9,177 nucleotides of DNA from Paracoccaceae bacterium (GTDB lineage Bacteria; Pseudomonadota; Alphaproteobacteria; Rhodobacterales; Rhodobacteraceae), in the NCBI GenBank assembly GCA_023260935.1, contig JALQTL010000290.1, positions 1-9,177 of the forward strand, read 5' to 3'. Shown in pieces: positions 1 through 5,660 of the stretch. Each line of letters starts with the position of its first letter. Position 1 is the stretch's first letter. The notes beneath the pieces are model-generated. The model did not search any database. It saw only the letters and a program-made list of their open reading frames with translations, and was not told where the DNA came from. The translations under genes and the position numbers were made by a program.

Positions 1-2
1 AT

Positions 3-272
3 GTCGATACCGTCACCACGTCCGGTGTGCTGTACGGCATCGCCGCGCGATCAGACGGTTCCGTCGTCGCGGCTGACGTTTCCGGTCAGCGGCTCTTCTT
101 CGTGAGGGAAGGCGCGAGCGGCTGGGTCGAGACGGCCGCGATGCCGGCGCCGGAGCCGGAGCGCGTCGAGGTCGCGGTGATTCCGACCCAGGTGAAGGAA
201 TCGCTGGCCGAGCTCGCGGCGCAGGCCGAAGCGCTCGCGGCGCAGATCGAGGAAAAGGCAGCGGGCTGGCAT
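3..272 (+). CDS. Partial coding region of unknown function, 5' end off the window, 3' end lost at a join
   Basis: I do not recognise this protein. The frame beginning at base 3 is open from the window edge and shows strong coding bias (mostly G or C in third positions), so I read it as the interior of a real gene whose start lies outside the window. The visible ~89 residues have two parts: a beta-strand-like stretch (GVLYGIAARSDGS, then GQRLFFVREG) and, at residues ~62-87, an alanine/glutamate-rich heptad-like helix (KESLAELAAQAEALAAQIEE) that should form a coiled coil. Alanine is written mostly GCG here, whereas GCC dominates in the genes to the right, suggesting a different source genome. 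The frame stays open by chance to 1397, antisense to cpdB, but coding character stops near 270. Phage or tail-fibre proteins sometimes look like this, but that is only a guess. Confidence 0.5.
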
Positions 273-285
273 CATGGTGGCCCAT
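260..285. other. Apparent join between two unrelated sequences (left end)
   Basis: To the left, coding character is on the + strand with GCG/CTC-rich codons. To the right, the minus strand encodes a HAD protein start that reads well only down to about 277. Both reading frames lose sense across this interval, so it marks a breakpoint rather than a normal gene boundary. Its exact position cannot be fixed by eye. No insertion-sequence ends, target duplication or tRNA are visible here. Confidence 0.6.
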
Positions 286-378
286 CGCCCGAAAGGCGTG
301 ATCCCCGCTTTCAAGGGCCACGCGTTCGGAATCGACCAGCGTGCCGTCAAGATCGAACAGAAGGGCATCAAAGCGCAT
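277..378 (-). CDS. HAD-superfamily hydrolase, N-terminal fragment (truncated at a join)
   Basis: This is the start of a haloacid-dehalogenase-type phosphatase. The first residues, MRFDALLFDLDGTLVDSE, hold HAD motif I (D-x-D-G-T), with the nucleophile Asp9 and the acid/base Asp11 both present, and the following helix (ALESGDHAFRAMG) looks like the start of a cap domain. Such proteins are usually 200-240 residues. Here recognisable sequence stops after about 34 residues, and the frame then runs as arginine/proline-rich nonsense to a stop at 13, antisense to the fragment at 3-272. Motifs II-IV are absent, so what is in this window cannot be active. The ATG at 378 lies 14 nt after the cpdB stop, so the two genes were probably co-transcribed. 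A TTG at 396 overlapping the cpdB stop is an alternative start. The substrate cannot be told from this fragment. Confidence 0.7.
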
Positions 379-392
379 GTGACGGGACCGGA

Positions 393-2228
393 TCAAAGCC
401 AGAGGCGAAGCTGCTGGAACCCGGCTTTCGTGATGGAAAGGGGTTCGGGGCGAAAGTGGCTGACCTCGTCCAGATGTTCAAGGGCCCGGGGCGAGGTTTC
501 AAACAGCACCGTCGTTCCCGGCATGGGCGCAAAGGACCAGTTGGGCGGATCCGGGTCGGGCAGATCGTGGTTCTCGGTCAGATAGTCGATCACCACGTCG
601 CGGTTCAGCCGCGTATCTGCAAGGCAGACCTGATCCTTCAGCCCCGCCGCAAAGCCGCCGCTGCCGCTGCCGCGATAGCTGTTGGTGGCCAGAATGAACC
701 GGTCATCGGCGTGGACGGGGCGCCCCTCATGGCGCAGGTCGCGAATGCGGTGCGTGCCGGGGCCCTGCCAGTCTGCCGAGAGGTCGATCTGATAGGTGAT
801 GCCGTGGATCGTATCGAACAGGAAGCTTGGCACCGAGGGGTCGATCAAAGGCGCGTCCTGTTGGCCCGGTGCCACCGTCTGAAAGATCCGGGTGGCCTGG
901 TTCAACCATGCGGCAAGCTGATTTCCGGTGATTGTGAAGGCCATCACCGTGTTGGGGTGCATGTAAAGGTCGGCCGCGTTGCGGATGCGGAACGGACCCT
1001 TGGGCACGAAGCTGTAGTTTTCCGGTCCCGCCCGCCCGCCGGCGCGGAAGGGGGCGGTTGCGGCCAGAACCGGCAGGCCGGCGTGGCGCGTTCCGGCCAG
1101 ACGACGGCGCACATAGGCGGCCTGTGCCTTGTTGACCACCTGCTGCGGCAGGGTATCGGTGATCAGCGAGAAATAGCTGTGAAACGGCCGCCGGCAGGTG
1201 GCCACAGGGCGGCGGGCCCAATTCCGGGTGGCCCTGTGGACGCTGTCGATCACCGCCAGCACACCCGCGTCGGGGCAGGGGGCATCCCCGGCCTTGGTCC
1301 CGGGGGTGCAGACGGGCATCACCTGTGCCCGGTGGCCTGCCACCTGCCATCCCGCCGCCGACCTGTGCAGATCAAGGTCGATGACGCCAAGGTGTGAGCC
1401 GAAGAAGCCGGGCATCACCGCAGGTTTGCCGAACAGCGTGCCCGCCACGGGGTCGATCGCGGCATCCTTTTCTGCCACGGGGCCGGGAAAGGGCTGGTGG
1501 ACATGGCCCATCACCAGCGCATCCACCCCGGGCAGGGCGGCGATAGCCAGTCCGGCGCTTTCTGCCAGCGGCAGAGAGGGCGCGGTGCCGATGCCACAAT
1601 GGGCCAGGACAATCACCAGATCCGCCCCGTTCCGGCGCAGGTCGGGCAGCAGGCGGGCCACGCTTTTCACCATATCGGTCATGCAAACACGACCGTTCAG
1701 AACCTGCGCATCCCAGATCACGGTTTGCGGCGGCAAGACACCGATCACCCCGATGCGGATGGGCTGCTCTGACCCGTCATCCGCTTTCAGCCGACGATCC
1801 AGGAGGGCATGGGTCGCGAACAGCGGCGCCATCGACGCGGCATCCAGACTGTTGGCCGAGATGCAGGGAAAACGGGCCGCTTCAAGGGCCGCGGCCAAAG
1901 GTGCCATTCCGCCCGAGAATTCATGGTTGCCGATATTGGCCGCGTCATAGCCAAGGCTGTTCATGGCCGCGATCATCGGGTGCGGAGTGATCCGGTTTTC
2001 CTGCACGAAATCGCCCAAGGGGCTGCCTTGCAGGAAATCGCCGTTATCCAGAAGCAGGGTGTTGGGATGGTTCTGGCGCGCGCGGGTCAGCAACCCCGCC
2101 ACCAGCGCCAGCCCATAACGCGTGCAGGGCTGGTCGGAAAAATAGTCGTGCGGCGCGATGTGCATGTGCAGATCAGACGTGGCCAGCACCCGCAGGCTGG
2201 CCGTTACCGCAGCGGCCCCCTTTGCCAT
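393..2228 (-). CDS. cpdB: 2',3'-cyclic-nucleotide 2'-phosphodiesterase/3'-nucleotidase
   Basis: A 611-residue two-domain metallophosphoesterase of the 5'-nucleotidase/CpdB family, which opens 2',3'-cyclic nucleotides to 3'-nucleotides and then dephosphorylates them. The N-terminal Metallophos domain holds the di-metal ligands in order: Asp19 and His21 (SDLHMH), Asp64 (NGDFLQGS), Asn101-His102 (GNHEF), His210 (LAHCGIG), His242 and His244 (MGHVHQPFPG). The C-terminal nucleotidase domain (~residues 340-560) has HSYFSLITDT at 350-359 and the nucleotide-binding loop NSYRGSGSGGFAAG at 516-529. The start MAKGAAAV is chosen because family similarity begins right after it; no good Shine-Dalgarno is seen, and the open frame further upstream reads as non-coding. 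Unlike the enterobacterial enzyme (about 650 residues with a signal peptide), no signal sequence is visible, which suggests a cytoplasmic enzyme. A HAD phosphatase gene follows 14 nt downstream; nudC is divergent upstream. Confidence 0.92.
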   Translation of the reverse strand: MAKGAAAVTASLRVLATSDLHMHIAPHDYFSDQPCTRYGLALVAGLLTRARQNHPNTLLLDNGDFLQGSPLGDFVQENRITPHPMIAAMNSLGYDAANIGNHEFSGGMAPLAAALEAARFPCISANSLDAASMAPLFATHALLDRRLKADDGSEQPIRIGVIGVLPPQTVIWDAQVLNGRVCMTDMVKSVARLLPDLRRNGADLVIVLAHCGIGTAPSLPLAESAGLAIAALPGVDALVMGHVHQPFPGPVAEKDAAIDPVAGTLFGKPAVMPGFFGSHLGVIDLDLHRSAAGWQVAGHRAQVMPVCTPGTKAGDAPCPDAGVLAVIDSVHRATRNWARRPVATCRRPFHSYFSLITDTLPQQVVNKAQAAYVRRRLAGTRHAGLPVLAATAPFRAGGRAGPENYSFVPKGPFRIRNAADLYMHPNTVMAFTITGNQLAAWLNQATRIFQTVAPGQQDAPLIDPSVPSFLFDTIHGITYQIDLSADWQGPGTHRIRDLRHEGRPVHADDRFILATNSYRGSGSGGFAAGLKDQVCLADTRLNRDVVIDYLTENHDLPDPDPPNWSFAPMPGTTVLFETSPRALEHLDEVSHFRPEPLSITKAGFQQLRLWL

Positions 2229-2319
2229 TATCGGATCATCTGTGCAGATCGCTTCGGTCCTTGTCTTGCAATTCCGGCCCGGGGCCCTGAAGCCGGGTGG
2301 AAGGTGCATTCTGTTGGAT

Positions 2320-2379
2320 CCGTAATTAAATCTACTATGAGGTGCAATACTATAGACAATAAAACCTTTGATTGCATTT
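2320..2379. promoter_or_regulatory. AT-rich divergent spacer, likely promoters for cpdB and nudC
   Basis: The 233-bp gap between the divergent starts of cpdB (2228) and nudC (2462) contains a 60-bp segment with only 18 G/C bases (30%), in an otherwise GC-rich window. It carries TACTAT twice, at 2333-2338 and 2348-2353. On the minus strand, 2349-2354 reads TATAGT, a 5/6 match to a sigma-70 -10 box, but no good -35 box sits at the right distance. No clear operator palindrome is visible. The rest of the gap (2229-2319 and 2380-2461) holds nothing I recognise. Confidence 0.4.
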
Positions 2380-2461
2380 CCCGGCCCGTCCGTGTTTGGC
2401 GGTTTGCGCGTTCCGCGCTTCCGTGCGATGGGGGACGACGGGTTCATGGCGGCAGGCGGGC

Positions 2462-3415
2462 ATGCGGATCGCGGAAACGGTGACTTTCGGGGGCTCTGGT
2501 CTTGATCGGGCGGGGCATTTGCGGGCCGATGCGCAGGCACAGACCCGGCTTCGGGCGACGGGCGCTTTCCTTCCCCTGTGGCGTGGCAAACCCTTGGTGG
2601 GCGATCAGGATGCCCTTTGCTGGGTGCCGGAAGGGCATCCGGTCTTGCAGCAGGCCGATACGATTGTCTTTCTTGGGCTTGACGATGGCACCCCGCGATT
2701 TGCCGCCGATATCTCGGCCTGGACCCCGGCCGAAGGGGCCGAGGTGCAGGGGACCGGTTTTTTCGATGCCAGCACCCAAAGCCACCCATCGCTGCCCGAG
2801 GCATTCCGCTTTGTGGAACTGCGCGGTGCCATGACGCGGCTTTCGCGTCGCGATGCCGAACTAGCGGCTACAGCGCGGGCGGTTCTGCAATGGCACGTCA
2901 GCCACAGGTTCTGTTCACGTTGCGGCCAGCCTTCGCAGGTCAGCAACGCCGGATGGCAACGCGGCTGTGCCGCCTGCGGCGGGCAGCATTTTCCGCGCAC
3001 CGATCCTGTGGTCATCATGCTGATCACCCATGGCAACCGCGCCCTGATGGGGCGCAGTCCGGGCTGGCCCGAGGGAATGTTTTCCTGCCTTGCCGGCTTT
3101 GTCGAACCGGGTGAAACGATCGAGGCCGCTGTCCGGCGCGAAGTCCTGGAAGAGTCGGGTATTCTGGTCGGCGAGGTGCGGTACCTTTCCAGCCAGCCCT
3201 GGCCCTTTCCCGCCAATCTGATGATCGGCTGCCATGGCATTGCCGAAAGCACCACGATCACGCTTGACCCGGCCGAGCTGGAAGATGCGATCTGGGTCAC
3301 CCGCGAAGAGATGGTGGATGTCATGGCCGGCCAGCACCCACATATCCTGCCGGCCCGAAAGGGGGCGATTGCGCATTTCCTGATCCAGAACTGGCTTGCG
3401 GACCGTTTGGATTAA
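2462..3415 (+). CDS. nudC: NAD(+) diphosphatase / NAD-capped RNA decapping Nudix hydrolase NudC
   Basis: A 317-residue Nudix enzyme that hydrolyses NAD(H) to NMN(H) and AMP and, in E. coli, removes NAD caps from RNA 5' ends. Three parts are visible: an N-terminal domain (residues 1-~140, including LPLWRGKPLV); a zinc ribbon with Cys151-x2-Cys154 and Cys169-x2-Cys172; and the Nudix domain. The complete Nudix box at 212-234 (GFVEPGE...REVLEESGI) has metal-ligand glutamates 227, 230 and 231. The NudC signature SQPWPFP, which separates this subfamily from other Nudix proteins, is at 244-250. It is longer than the E. coli protein (257 aa), as expected for alphaproteobacterial members with a larger N-terminal domain. 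ATG 2462 is preferred because family-like sequence (AETVTFGGSGLDRA) begins just after it; an in-frame GTG at 2423 is possible. The SRPBCC gene follows 72 nt downstream on the same strand. Confidence 0.95.
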   Translation: MRIAETVTFGGSGLDRAGHLRADAQAQTRLRATGAFLPLWRGKPLVGDQDALCWVPEGHPVLQQADTIVFLGLDDGTPRFAADISAWTPAEGAEVQGTGFFDASTQSHPSLPEAFRFVELRGAMTRLSRRDAELAATARAVLQWHVSHRFCSRCGQPSQVSNAGWQRGCAACGGQHFPRTDPVVIMLITHGNRALMGRSPGWPEGMFSCLAGFVEPGETIEAAVRREVLEESGILVGEVRYLSSQPWPFPANLMIGCHGIAESTTITLDPAELEDAIWVTREEMVDVMAGQHPHILPARKGAIAHFLIQNWLADRLD

Positions 3416-3487
3416 GACCAGATTCGCGGCACTGTCGCAGGGGCAGCGGAACGGCAGAACGATAGAACGACAAGGGGCGGTCAGGGC

Positions 3488-3961
3488 ATGCATCTTTCCT
3501 CGCGGACCGATATCGAGGCACCTATGGCCTTTGTCTATTCGGTGCTTTCGGATTTTGAAGCCTGGGAACGCGCAGGCTTGCGGCGGGGGGCCGACATCAG
3601 CCGCACCGACAAGTTGCGCAGCCCGGGCCCCGGCATGGCATGGGCCGCGCGGTTTCGGTTCCGGGGCCGGGATCGCGCGCTTGCAATCCGTCTGACCGGC
3701 CTGGAGCCGGGGCAGAAACTTTCCTTCGCTGGCAAGGGCAAGTTGCTGGAAGGCGACATGGTGCTGGAATTGATGAGCCTGTCTCCACGGCGCACAAGGC
3801 TGATCCTGCACCTTGATATCCGGCCCCTGACACTGGGCGCACGGTTGTTTCTGCAATCGGTCAAACTTGCCAAGGGCCGGGTGCAGACCCGGCTGAACAA
3901 GCGCCTTGCCAATTTCGCGCGCGACATCGAGGCGCGGCAGCAAACGGCAGCCGCGCGCTGA
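3488..3961 (+). CDS. SRPBCC (START/Bet v1-like fold) family protein
   Basis: A 157-residue soluble protein with the shape of a polyketide-cyclase/START-like protein. It opens with the typical beta-strand plus helices (SSRTDIEAPMAFVYSVLSDF, residues 4-23), where a small domain begins with D-I-x-A-P and a V-x-S-V-L-S-D-F helix. Antiparallel strands follow (AWAARFRFRGRDRALAIRL; LVLELMSL-like). A long basic C-terminal helix (~residues 117-151, with LAKGRVQTRLNKRLANFARD) would close a hydrophobic cavity. Such proteins bind or transport hydrophobic ligands, but the ligand and role cannot be told. No signal peptide or membrane segment is seen. The ATG at 3488 is preceded by a purine-rich stretch (ACAAGGGG, then CAGGG). 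The gene may be co-transcribed with nudC (72-nt gap) and converges on pheA, with 56 nt between their stops. Confidence 0.75.
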   Translation: MHLSSRTDIEAPMAFVYSVLSDFEAWERAGLRRGADISRTDKLRSPGPGMAWAARFRFRGRDRALAIRLTGLEPGQKLSFAGKGKLLEGDMVLELMSLSPRRTRLILHLDIRPLTLGARLFLQSVKLAKGRVQTRLNKRLANFARDIEARQQTAAAR

Positions 3962-4017
3962 CGCGACAGGGCAGGGTGCCAGGCTTCAGCGCTGCCACGC
4001 GGGGGGCCTTGCCTGTT

Positions 4018-4848
4018 TCAGCCGCGTGCGCGGTCTGACGGGTAAACCCCCAGAATGGTGATGTGGGTGGTGAAATACGCCAGTTCTTCCAGCGCAAGGG
4101 CCACGTTCGGGTCTTCGGGATGGCCTTCGATATCGGCGTAGAATTCGGTTGCGGTGAAGGTGCCGCCCACCATGTAGCTTTCCAGCTTCGTCATGTTCAC
4201 GCCGTTGGTCGCAAAGCCGCCAAGCGCCTTGTAAAGTGCGGCTGGAATGTTGCGCACCCGGAAGGTGAAGGTGGTAATCATGGTGCCCCCGCGCCGGCTG
4301 TGGTCGGGCGTGCGGCTCATCACCAGAAAGCGGGTGGTATTGTTCTTCTGGTCTTCGATATGGCGGGCCAGAACATCCAGCCCATAGATTTCCGCCGCCA
4401 GTTCACTGGCAAGGGCGGCCCGGCTGCGGTCGCCGGCCTCGGCCACCTCTCGCGCGGCGCGGGCATTGTCGGAACTGACCTTGCCGCGGATGCCATGCGC
4501 CTTCAGGAAGCCTGCGCATTGCGGCAGGATCACCACATGGCCATGCGCTTCCTTCACGTCCTCAAGCGCGGCGCCCCTGACGCCCAGCAGGTTCACATGG
4601 ACGCGCACAAAAGCCTCGTCCACGATGTGCAGCCCTGCGCGTGGCAACAGGCTATGGACATCCGCCACCCGGCCATAGGTGGAATTTTCAACCGCCAGCA
4701 TGCCCAGATCGACCGCGCCGCTTTGCGTCATCTCGACAACATCCTCGAAGGTCGTGCAGGGCACGACCTCCATTCCCGGGCGTGCCTGTGCGCAGGCCTG
4801 ATGCGAATAGGCCCCCAATTCCCCCTGAAACGCGATGCGTCCTGCCAT
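4018..4848 (-). CDS. pheA: Prephenate dehydratase (monofunctional), catalytic plus ACT domain
   Basis: A 276-residue enzyme that decarboxylates and dehydrates prephenate to phenylpyruvate, the committed step to phenylalanine. The catalytic domain (residues ~4-180) starts with RIAFQGELGAYSHQA and holds AVENSTYGRV (52-61) and the active-site motif TTRF (171-174). A C-terminal ACT domain (~192-270) begins TTFTFRVRNIPAALYKAL. There is no chorismate mutase domain, so this is not the fused enterobacterial P-protein. In the ACT domain the classic phenylalanine-binding ESRP motif appears as ESYM (223-226), and the GALV position looks like PAAL, so feedback control may differ. The start is supported by a strong GGGAG about 8 nt upstream. 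The long open frame further upstream is antisense to cycM and not coding. Divergent from cycM with a 125-bp spacer. Confidence 0.95.
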   Translation of the reverse strand: MAGRIAFQGELGAYSHQACAQARPGMEVVPCTTFEDVVEMTQSGAVDLGMLAVENSTYGRVADVHSLLPRAGLHIVDEAFVRVHVNLLGVRGAALEDVKEAHGHVVILPQCAGFLKAHGIRGKVSSDNARAAREVAEAGDRSRAALASELAAEIYGLDVLARHIEDQKNNTTRFLVMSRTPDHSRRGGTMITTFTFRVRNIPAALYKALGGFATNGVNMTKLESYMVGGTFTATEFYADIEGHPEDPNVALALEELAYFTTHITILGVYPSDRARG

Positions 4849-4910
4849 TCTTCTGGCTCCCTTGCGGCAAACCCCCTGCAAAAAGGGGCGATTGGTCGCG
4901 CTGGTATACC

Positions 4911-4939
4911 TTGAACAAGGGGTAGGGAAGCGGTTAGAA
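4911..4939 (+). promoter_or_regulatory. Weak candidate promoter for cycM
   Basis: In the 125-bp spacer between pheA and cycM, TTGAAC (4911-4916) is followed after exactly 17 nt by TTAGAA (4934-4939), 34 nt before the cycM start. The -35 box matches the consensus at TTGA; the -10 match is poor, although alphaproteobacterial -10 boxes are loose. The purine run AAGGGAAG (4959-4966) before ATG 4974 is the likely ribosome binding site. The pheA promoter must lie in the same spacer, but I cannot assign it. Confidence 0.25.
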
Positions 4940-4973
4940 GCCGCACCAGACGATTGCCAAGGGAAGACGCGAC

Positions 4974-5498
4974 ATGTTCGACACGATGACGATGACCAAG
5001 GTGATAGGCGCGCTTTGCGGTTCGCTGCTTGTTTACATGCTGGCAGGTTGGGCCGGCGATGCGCTTTATGCCTCATCTGCCGGCCATGGTGGCGCCGATG
5101 GTGAGGTTCAGCAGGCCTATGTGATTGACACCGGCGCTGGTGAAGAACCCGCCGCTGCCGAAGAGGGCCCGGATTTTGCAACGCTCTACGCCTCGGCCGA
5201 TGCGGCTGCGGGCGAAAAGGTGTTCGCCAAGTGCAAGGCCTGCCACAAGCTGGACGGCGCCGATGGCACTGGCCCGCACCTGAACGGCGTGGTTGATCGC
5301 CCGAAGGCTTCGGTTGCCGGCTTCGGCTATTCTGACGTTCTGGCCGGCATGGCATCGGATACCTGGACACCTGAAAACCTGGATGGTTTCCTGAAAAGCC
5401 CCAAGGGCTATGCCCCGGGCACCAAGATGTCTTTCGCGGGTCTGCCGAAGGCAGAAGACCGGGTGAATGTCATCGCCTATCTTGCCACGACCCAGTGA
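4974..5498 (+). CDS. cycM: Membrane-anchored cytochrome c552 / cytochrome cy
   Basis: A 174-residue class I c-type cytochrome anchored by an uncleaved N-terminal helix. Residues ~8-32 form one membrane segment (KVIGALCGSLLVYMLAGWAG). An acidic, alanine-rich linker (~40-65) follows, then the haem domain. Haem attachment is at Cys87, Cys90 and His91 (CKACH), and the distal ligand is Met152 (GTKMSFAG). The layout matches Paracoccus denitrificans c552 and Rhodobacter cytochrome cy, which carry electrons from the bc1 complex to a terminal oxidase on the periplasmic face of the inner membrane. The symbol cycM follows Paracoccus; cycY is the Rhodobacter capsulatus name. The gene stands alone: divergent from pheA and closed by a strong terminator 22 nt after its stop. 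Confidence 0.93.
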   Translation: MFDTMTMTKVIGALCGSLLVYMLAGWAGDALYASSAGHGGADGEVQQAYVIDTGAGEEPAAAEEGPDFATLYASADAAAGEKVFAKCKACHKLDGADGTGPHLNGVVDRPKASVAGFGYSDVLAGMASDTWTPENLDGFLKSPKGYAPGTKMSFAGLPKAEDRVNVIAYLATTQ

Positions 5499-5519
5499 TC
5501 TGACGGGAAAGATCATCAC

Positions 5520-5546
5520 AAGGCCGCCGTTTCGGCGGCCTTTTTT
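5520..5546 (+). terminator. Rho-independent terminator of cycM
   Basis: A perfect 10-bp inverted repeat (AAGGCCGCCG, 5520-5529, with CGGCGGCCTT, 5533-5542) encloses a TTT loop and runs into six T residues (5541-5546). It starts 22 nt after the cycM stop and separates cycM from the yej operon. Confidence 0.92.
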
Positions 5547-5577
5547 CGTTTTGGGCCCCGTCTCACGCAATCGCAAC

Positions 5578-5606
5578 TTGAGCCGCCCGCGGGTCGCGCT
5601 TTACTT
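5578..5606 (+). promoter_or_regulatory. Weak candidate promoter for the yej operon
   Basis: Between the cycM terminator and yejA, TTGAGC (5578-5583) and TTACTT (5601-5606) stand 17 nt apart, 55 nt before the yejA start. The -35 box begins with the conserved TTGA; the -10 box is poor. A small hairpin (CCCGC, 5623-5627, with GCGGG, 5633-5637) follows in the presumed leader. No operator is recognisable. Confidence 0.25.
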
Positions 5607-5660
5607 TCCCGCAAGGCAGGCACCCGCGACAAGCGGGCGAAAACGCAAGGGGATGCACGG

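Noticed and set aside
273..1397. Continuation of the + strand open frame (27-1397), which would give a 456-residue protein
   Set aside because: It runs antisense to cpdB, which has every catalytic motif on the other strand; this sequence is a shadow of cpdB and reads as low-quality Arg/Gly/Pro-rich text.
2333..2356. Possible Pho box, Fur/Mur or Irr operator in the AT-rich spacer
   Set aside because: I compared it with the consensus forms I know; only scattered bases match and there is no convincing dyad.
2229..2804. N-terminal extension of cpdB to a start at 2804
   Set aside because: The extension is antisense to nudC, has no protein-like character and crosses the AT-rich spacer; the start at 2228 fits the family.
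3966..4016. Imperfect inverted repeat between the convergent SRPBCC gene and pheA (ACAGGGCAGG, 3966-3975, with CCTTGCCTGT, 4007-4016)
   Set aside because: The arms mismatch at two positions, the loop is 31 nt and there is no T-tract, so I do not call it a terminator.
4849..4918. Possible pheA attenuator: a CCCC/GGGG hairpin (4873-4876 with 4885-4888) and a short upstream frame
   Set aside because: The stem is only 4 bp, and the short frame has no run of phenylalanine codons, so there is no basis for leader-peptide attenuation.
4849..5370. N-terminal extension of pheA to a start at 5370
   Set aside because: It is antisense to cycM; ATG 4848 has a good GGGAG ribosome site and matches the family start.
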